Origin: Ramicandelaber brevisporus
Taxonomy: Eukaryota; Kickxellomycota; Ramicandelaberales; Ramicandelaberaceae
Direction: 5' to 3'
DNA: 19,324 nucleotides
NCBI GenBank assembly: GCA_025201865.1
Contig: MU602757.1
Location: forward strand, 41,755-61,078
A program made the translations under genes and the position numbers. Shown here piece after piece: positions 15,973 through 19,324 of the stretch; within the stretch, counting starts at the first letter, position 1; each line of letters begins with the position of its first letter. The notes beneath the pieces are model-generated. The model had not been told where the DNA came from. It searched no databases and saw nothing but the letters and a program-made list of their open reading frames with translations.

Positions 15973-16328
15973 CTCCTTATCCTGTCATCAATCTCCTCTC
16001 CTCTTTTTCTTTGTAACTATAAATACTATGACCTCACATAGAAAGAATGATACCACAAATCTACATACCAATTGGTAGATTTCACAAAGCTGATCTATTC
16101 TATTTTTGTTTGTGCAATGCAAAACAGTAGCTGTTGCTGTTGTGCCGGATAAATCTGGCAAAAAGGCATCCTGTCTCTCTATGATCGTTGAGCAGAAGTG
16201 ATCAAGCACACCGATAGCCATGTCAATGAAATCGAATGAAGGAGCTAAGAGTAAACGAATACTTAAAAGGTTATAGGTTCTGACATGAATATTATCATGG
16301 CTCAACATACGCTTAATGACAAGCACAA
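15973..16328 (-). other. Probable concealed 3' exon(s) and 3' UTR of the F-box gene
   Basis: This 356-base stretch after the F-box stop is not empty. On the minus strand a 114-codon frame runs from 16332 to the TGA at 15988-15990 and reads like globular protein (motifs NLLSIRLLLAPSFDFIDMAI and LDHFCSTIIERQDAFLPDLS). It joins the F-box frame if a 44-nt intron at 16333-16376 is removed. A second consensus donor, GTATGT, lies at 16063-16068. No independent start context was seen, so extension of the F-box gene is preferred to a separate gene. Confidence 0.5.
16017..16068 (-). other. Candidate second intron in the F-box gene (GTATGT donor)
   Basis: On the minus strand an exact GTATGT donor starts at 16068, at a codon boundary after the sequence EIYQL. 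Two acceptors are possible: CATAG ending at 16026 (43 nt, then stop TAG at 16017-16019) or TATAG ending at 16017 (52 nt, then 15 more codons and stop TAA at 15969-15971). Without splicing the frame continues through hydrophobic, less protein-like residues to a TGA at 15988-15990. Confidence 0.3.
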
Positions 16329-17714
16329 TCAACTAAGAAAATGTGAAGGAAGGACGCCATTGCTGGTCTCATTTACCATCCGTGTTTCGTCCTCGTGCTG
16401 TTTTTCATATATATTGAAATCAAATCCTCGGGACGGGTCAATCGGATTAAACCCGTTAATCCACTCAGGTGACTGCATGCCATCAACAAAGAAGTTCGCT
16501 TGAACAAGATGAGGAAGCAAGAATGGATTATTAAATGCCTCAATGATCCGCAGTCCAGTGGCAGCGGATGGAGAGACGTGCAATATTAAGAATAGAAGCC
16601 TCGGAAAACGCAGTGCACTGTTGAATAATAATGTCGTCAATGGATCGTAATCACCAACTGGAGTGTAATGTGTAAGCTGCAATGCAACAAGTATATCACC
16701 ACCAGCCTTGCCCAAATTGATGACGAACTCTCGCTCCTTCTCAATCAGTGCCAAATTAGACTTCGAGCATGCGCCAAGAATGAAACCGAGGATGAGTTCA
16801 AGTTGTGGACGGCGAATGCCACAAATCTTCAAATAGAGATCCATTGCAGTTGTCATAGTTCCATCCTCTTCGTTGACAATTGGACTTGCATGAGAAATAT
16901 CGAAATCACCGATTACTTCCAATCTATTCATGGCCGGAAAGCTCTTCTCATCAAGCACCAATTCAGTGATCTCTTTGAGAACATCCACACCGCTGATTCC
17001 ACTTAAACCCAGCCACTTTATACTCTTGAACATCCTGAATGTCGAAGCAACTGCACCGGCCGCAATGTTCGCTACTGGTACCACCAGGCGCGATATTTGA
17101 CTTGCACGTTCTTTCATGTTTGGTCCAGGAAATGCAGTGAAATCCAAACTAATGTCATCGATGTTCATTATTTCCAATCGTGGCATGGTTGCGACAGCCT
17201 TGTCCAACTCATCGCCTATATGTTCGTCAGCTGTGAATCCGTATTCCTTGATGAATATTCCCTTCAGATTGTGCAGTTTCGTCGCAATGTCACCTATCCA
17301 CCGCTGACTTGATAAACCATCATCCACTGTCACATATAGTCGAATGGCATTTGGTATCAAACTAGCAAAGTTCGGTTCAATATCCAGTATCTCACGAAGT
17401 GTTGAAGTACGAACGTCCATCCAGCGCAACCGATGGCCATACTTGACAAATGCATCCAGCACTTGCCTTCGTGTCACTCTTCTGCTTCCAACGTGGCTCG
17501 CATCGCTGAACTCTCTATTGCGAATAAAAAGATCATAGGCATCATACCACTTCTTCGATACAAACCTAAGGGGTGGTCGAGAAGGATGAGGGAGAAACAT
17601 CAAAATGCGCGCAATCAACTCAGCTGGCAGCCAGTACCTGTCGCAAACCAAAGTGTCTTCATCGAAGCGCGACTTTTTATTTGGCACTGGATTGAGCAGC
17701 TTGCTGATATCCAT
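16329..17714 (-). CDS. F-box protein (as unspliced ORF, 461 residues; probably longer)
   Basis: F-box proteins bring substrates to SCF ubiquitin ligases by binding Skp1. Here the F-box spans about residues 27-65: a Leu-Pro-x-Glu-Leu core (WLPAELIARILMFLP) followed by FVSKKWYDAY, which is the family pattern. It is preceded by a short N-terminal motif, MDISKLLNP, and a basic patch. The rest (about 80-440) alternates short hydrophobic strands and helices, like the degenerate leucine-rich repeats common in fungal F-box proteins, though no strict consensus is seen, so the substrate is unknown. The start at 17712-17714 has an in-frame TAA nine codons upstream. The last 15 residues are probably an unspliced intron: removing 16333-16376 gives a protein of about 560 residues ending at 15988. 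The gene lies downstream of and tandem to the kinase gene, and convergent with the 109-residue gene. Confidence 0.8.
   Translation of the reverse strand: MDISKLLNPVPNKKSRFDEDTLVCDRYWLPAELIARILMFLPHPSRPPLRFVSKKWYDAYDLFIRNREFSDASHVGSRRVTRRQVLDAFVKYGHRLRWMDVRTSTLREILDIEPNFASLIPNAIRLYVTVDDGLSSQRWIGDIATKLHNLKGIFIKEYGFTADEHIGDELDKAVATMPRLEIMNIDDISLDFTAFPGPNMKERASQISRLVVPVANIAAGAVASTFRMFKSIKWLGLSGISGVDVLKEITELVLDEKSFPAMNRLEVIGDFDISHASPIVNEEDGTMTTAMDLYLKICGIRRPQLELILGFILGACSKSNLALIEKEREFVINLGKAGGDILVALQLTHYTPVGDYDPLTTLLFNSALRFPRLLFLILHVSPSAATGLRIIEAFNNPFLLPHLVQANFFVDGMQSPEWINGFNPIDPSRGFDFNIYEKQHEDETRMVNETSNGVLPSHFLS
16333..16376 (-). other. Candidate 44-nt intron in the F-box gene
   Basis: On the minus strand the segment begins GTAAAT and ends TTTTCTTAG, with a pyrimidine-rich 3' half and a TTCAC branch-like element about 12 nt before the end. 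Its length is not a multiple of three. Its removal joins Met446 directly to an open frame of 114 further codons. The small size suits fungal introns. Confidence 0.5.
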
Positions 17715-18071
17715 TGCTACTGTAGCGAATAGTGGTTAGAGGAGAAACGACAAACGAGGCGAGATGAGGAAAACGGCTTATGCGATCGTCTCCTGCGGAG
17801 TTCTGTTTGGTGCGAAGCGGATGATGAAGTTGCACTCACGACTGAATGAAGCCAAGCCTCTTTAGGTGTATTCTGTCCTACATGCCCAGTGCTCAACGAC
17901 AATTACACTGATTAAATCTAGCAGCGGAGTAAAGAGTAATCAATGTTTTGATATGACTTCAATAAAAAGCACTGATGTTAAAAGGGAGATGAAGCAAACA
18001 AACTATAAAAAGAGGTAGACGAAGGGAAAGGGAAAGGGAAAGAAGCTGAAAACTGAAAGTTAGAGTTAGAG
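17715..18071. promoter_or_regulatory. Spacer: 3' UTR of the kinase gene and promoter of the F-box gene
   Basis: Both neighbours run on the minus strand, so the 357 bases hold the kinase 3' UTR (right) and the F-box promoter and leader (left). Visible elements are TTAGAG and GGGAAA tandem units at the right end and an A/T-rich stretch around 17930-17980. No exact AATAAA is found on the minus strand, and no gene or RNA is supported here. Confidence 0.55.
18023..18042. repeat. GGGAAA tandem repeat (CTTTCC on the transcript strand)
   Basis: Three copies of GGGAAA lie in tandem on the plus strand. In the kinase transcript they form a pure pyrimidine tract about 30-50 nt after the stop codon. Confidence 0.8.
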
Positions 18072-18077
18072 TTAGAG
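18060..18077. repeat. TTAGAG hexamer x3 containing the kinase stop codon
   Basis: Three perfect TTAGAG units read CTCTAA on the coding strand. The frame is aligned so that the stop TAA is followed in frame by Leu-stop-Leu-stop, giving three TAA codons at 6-nt spacing (18072-18074, 18066-18068, 18060-18062). Confidence 0.9.
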
Positions 18078-19324
18078 TGCCCAATTGGCAACATACGAAA
18101 AGTCAGAGAACTCTTCCTGTTCTCGTGGCTTGAGGATAGAGTTGGTCGGCGTGATAATCGGCCGCTCACTGGTGAACTCGCGGTCAAAGTTGGAAATGTC
18201 CATCGCATCCTTGATACGTGGTCTGAATGGCACAGCAACCCGCTTGTTCAGCACATCGTCCCAGACAGTTCCACGGAAGAATGCATGAGCCTTAATCTCC
18301 TCGGCATCAGCTGGACCAGCGCCGAGGCGTCGCTGCGGCTCGCGCTCCATCAGCATCTGGCAGATAGACACTGAGTCGCGCGACATGGATACTGGATACA
18401 ACACTTCCTCTTCAAGAATAGCATCGAAAGTCTCATTCTCATCACTGCCAGAGAATGGAGGACGACCGAGAATCATTTCGTAGATGAGAACACCAAATGC
18501 CCACCAATCAACAGACTTGTCATAAGGCTGCTCCATTACAATTTCTGGTGCCATAAACTCGGGTGTACCGCAGAATGTGTTGGTCACTGTACCGTGAGTC
18601 ATTCCAGACTTGCACAAACCGTAATCTGCAATCTTGATGTGGCCATCGAGCGTCAAAAGAATGTTATCCAGCTTCAAATCGCGATAGATGATGCCTTGCT
18701 TGTGCAGGTACTCGAGGCCAAGAAGAATCTCGCAAGCGTAGAACTTGGCCTGGCGCTCAGTGAAGTGGCGAACCTGGATTTGCATCATAAGATCACCACC
18801 CTGGATGTACTCCATGACGAAGAACACACGAGTGTCATTGTGGAAGCACGAGTGGAGACTGACCAAGAATGGATGGCGGGTCTGGTTGGCAATCTCAAAG
18901 ACGCGGCGCTCCGAGCGCAGCGACTCCACTTCATCTTGATTGATAATCACATCCTTCTTCAATACTTTGATGGCGTACAATTGGCGTGAGCGACGCTCTT
19001 CAGCAAGCATAACTTTACCAAAGTTACCACGACCAACAACGGCATGGAAGCGGAAATCATCCAGAGTCACCTGGCGAGCTGGTGGCTGCGCAGGCTCAAT
19101 GGTGATTGTTGGAGGTTTGATATCATGAGATTGAGTCACCTGCTGGACTGGCTGCTGATGCTGCTGAGAGGGAGGTGGAATAGCTGGCTCTTGAACAGCC
19201 TGATATGGTGGAGGAGGCAGCTGCGGCTGTGTCTGTGTCTGTGTCTGTGTCTGTGCCTGAACATTGAATGATTCGCGGCGTGGCGAAATGACAATCGGCT
19301 GAGCTTGACCAGCTCCGTGCTGAC
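18072..19324 (-). CDS. PKC1: Partial gene: Pkc1-like protein kinase C, catalytic C-terminal part
   Basis: Fungal Pkc1 acts below Rho1 in the cell-wall integrity pathway and starts the MAP-kinase cascade. Visible are 416 residues, open to the right edge; the regulatory HR1, C2 and C1 domains would lie beyond it. Counting from the first visible codon: Gln/Thr/Pro-rich linker 1-85; kinase domain from about 88 with glycine loop GRGNFGKV 97-104, catalytic Lys119 in YAIKVLKK, Asp215 in YRDLKLDN, and DYG at 233-235 in place of DFG, as is usual in Pkc1. The activation loop [12 protein letters not shown] carries the PDK1-type Thr. The AGC C-terminal tail follows: a PFxP-like element, turn motif TPTNS, hydrophobic motif FSDFSY. 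The sequence ADYGLCK and the tail identify PKC rather than PKA or S6K. A GTG at 19137-19139 is only an internal Val codon, not a start. It is tandem with the downstream F-box gene. Confidence 0.92.
   Translation of the reverse strand, partial: QHGAGQAQPIVISPRRESFNVQAQTQTQTQTQPQLPPPPYQAVQEPAIPPPSQQHQQPVQQVTQSHDIKPPTITIEPAQPPARQVTLDDFRFHAVVGRGNFGKVMLAEERRSRQLYAIKVLKKDVIINQDEVESLRSERRVFEIANQTRHPFLVSLHSCFHNDTRVFFVMEYIQGGDLMMQIQVRHFTERQAKFYACEILLGLEYLHKQGIIYRDLKLDNILLTLDGHIKIADYGLCKSGMTHGTVTNTFCGTPEFMAPEIVMEQPYDKSVDWWAFGVLIYEMILGRPPFSGSDENETFDAILEEEVLYPVSMSRDSVSICQMLMEREPQRRLGAGPADAEEIKAHAFFRGTVWDDVLNKRVAVPFRPRIKDAMDISNFDREFTSERPIITPTNSILKPREQEEFSDFSYVANWAL
19227..19256 (-). repeat. CTGTGT microsatellite encoding Gln-Thr repeats in the Pkc1 linker
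   Basis: Four perfect and one degenerate six-base unit on the plus strand (ACACAG in the coding sense) give alternating Gln-Thr in the linker before the kinase domain. The six-base unit preserves the frame. Confidence 0.9.

Noticed and set aside
17717-17902. 61-codon minus-strand ORF upstream of the F-box gene
   Set aside because: It lies in the promoter/leader, has no ATG start and a Ser/Arg-rich, non-protein-like composition.
18060-18077. Interstitial telomere sequence
   Set aside because: The unit is TTAGAG, not TTAGGG, with only three copies overlapping a coding end; a microsatellite is the simpler reading.

Overview
The window reads as nuclear DNA of a fungus, most likely an early-diverging, chytrid-like lineage. 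The lineage is an inference from gene content and style: a complete Sen1-type helicase gene, a fungal-type protein kinase C (Pkc1) catalytic domain, compact gene spacing, few introns, and proteins full of Gln/Asn/Ser tracts encoded by mixed CAG/CAA codons. No prokaryotic operon signals, rRNA, tRNA, transposon or CRISPR array was seen.

Layout, left to right. (1) 1-3083, minus: 5' part of a large membrane protein, open from its ATG to the left edge. Its four-helix core and the short acidic motif after it resemble plant At4g11680-type and fungal RING-finger membrane E3 ligases; the RING would lie off the window. (2) 3084-3495: divergent promoter region. (3) 3496-12078, plus: SEN1-like RNA/DNA helicase of 2860 residues without a visible intron. 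(4) 12079-12159: 81-bp convergent gap. (5) 12160-15015, minus: unrecognised 951-residue protein with a helical N-terminal half and an acidic, NLS-bearing C-terminal half. (6) 15016-15642: divergent intergenic region. (7) 15643-15972, plus: small 109-residue gene of unknown function. (8) 16329-17714, minus: F-box protein; a likely 44-nt intron near its 3' end would extend it to about 15988 or further. (9) 17715-18071: spacer. (10) 18072-19324, minus: catalytic end of a Pkc1-like kinase, running off the right edge.

The genes do not form an obvious pathway. Sen1 acts in transcription termination and R-loop removal, Pkc1 in cell-wall integrity signalling, and the RING-like and F-box genes point to ubiquitin ligation. 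This looks like an ordinary gene-dense chromosomal segment. I did not find a convincing new biological system. The best leads are the concealed 3' exon(s) of the F-box gene, the orphan acidic 951-residue protein, PIP-box-like motifs in Sen1, and ORFs that begin directly after acceptor-like TAG sequences.
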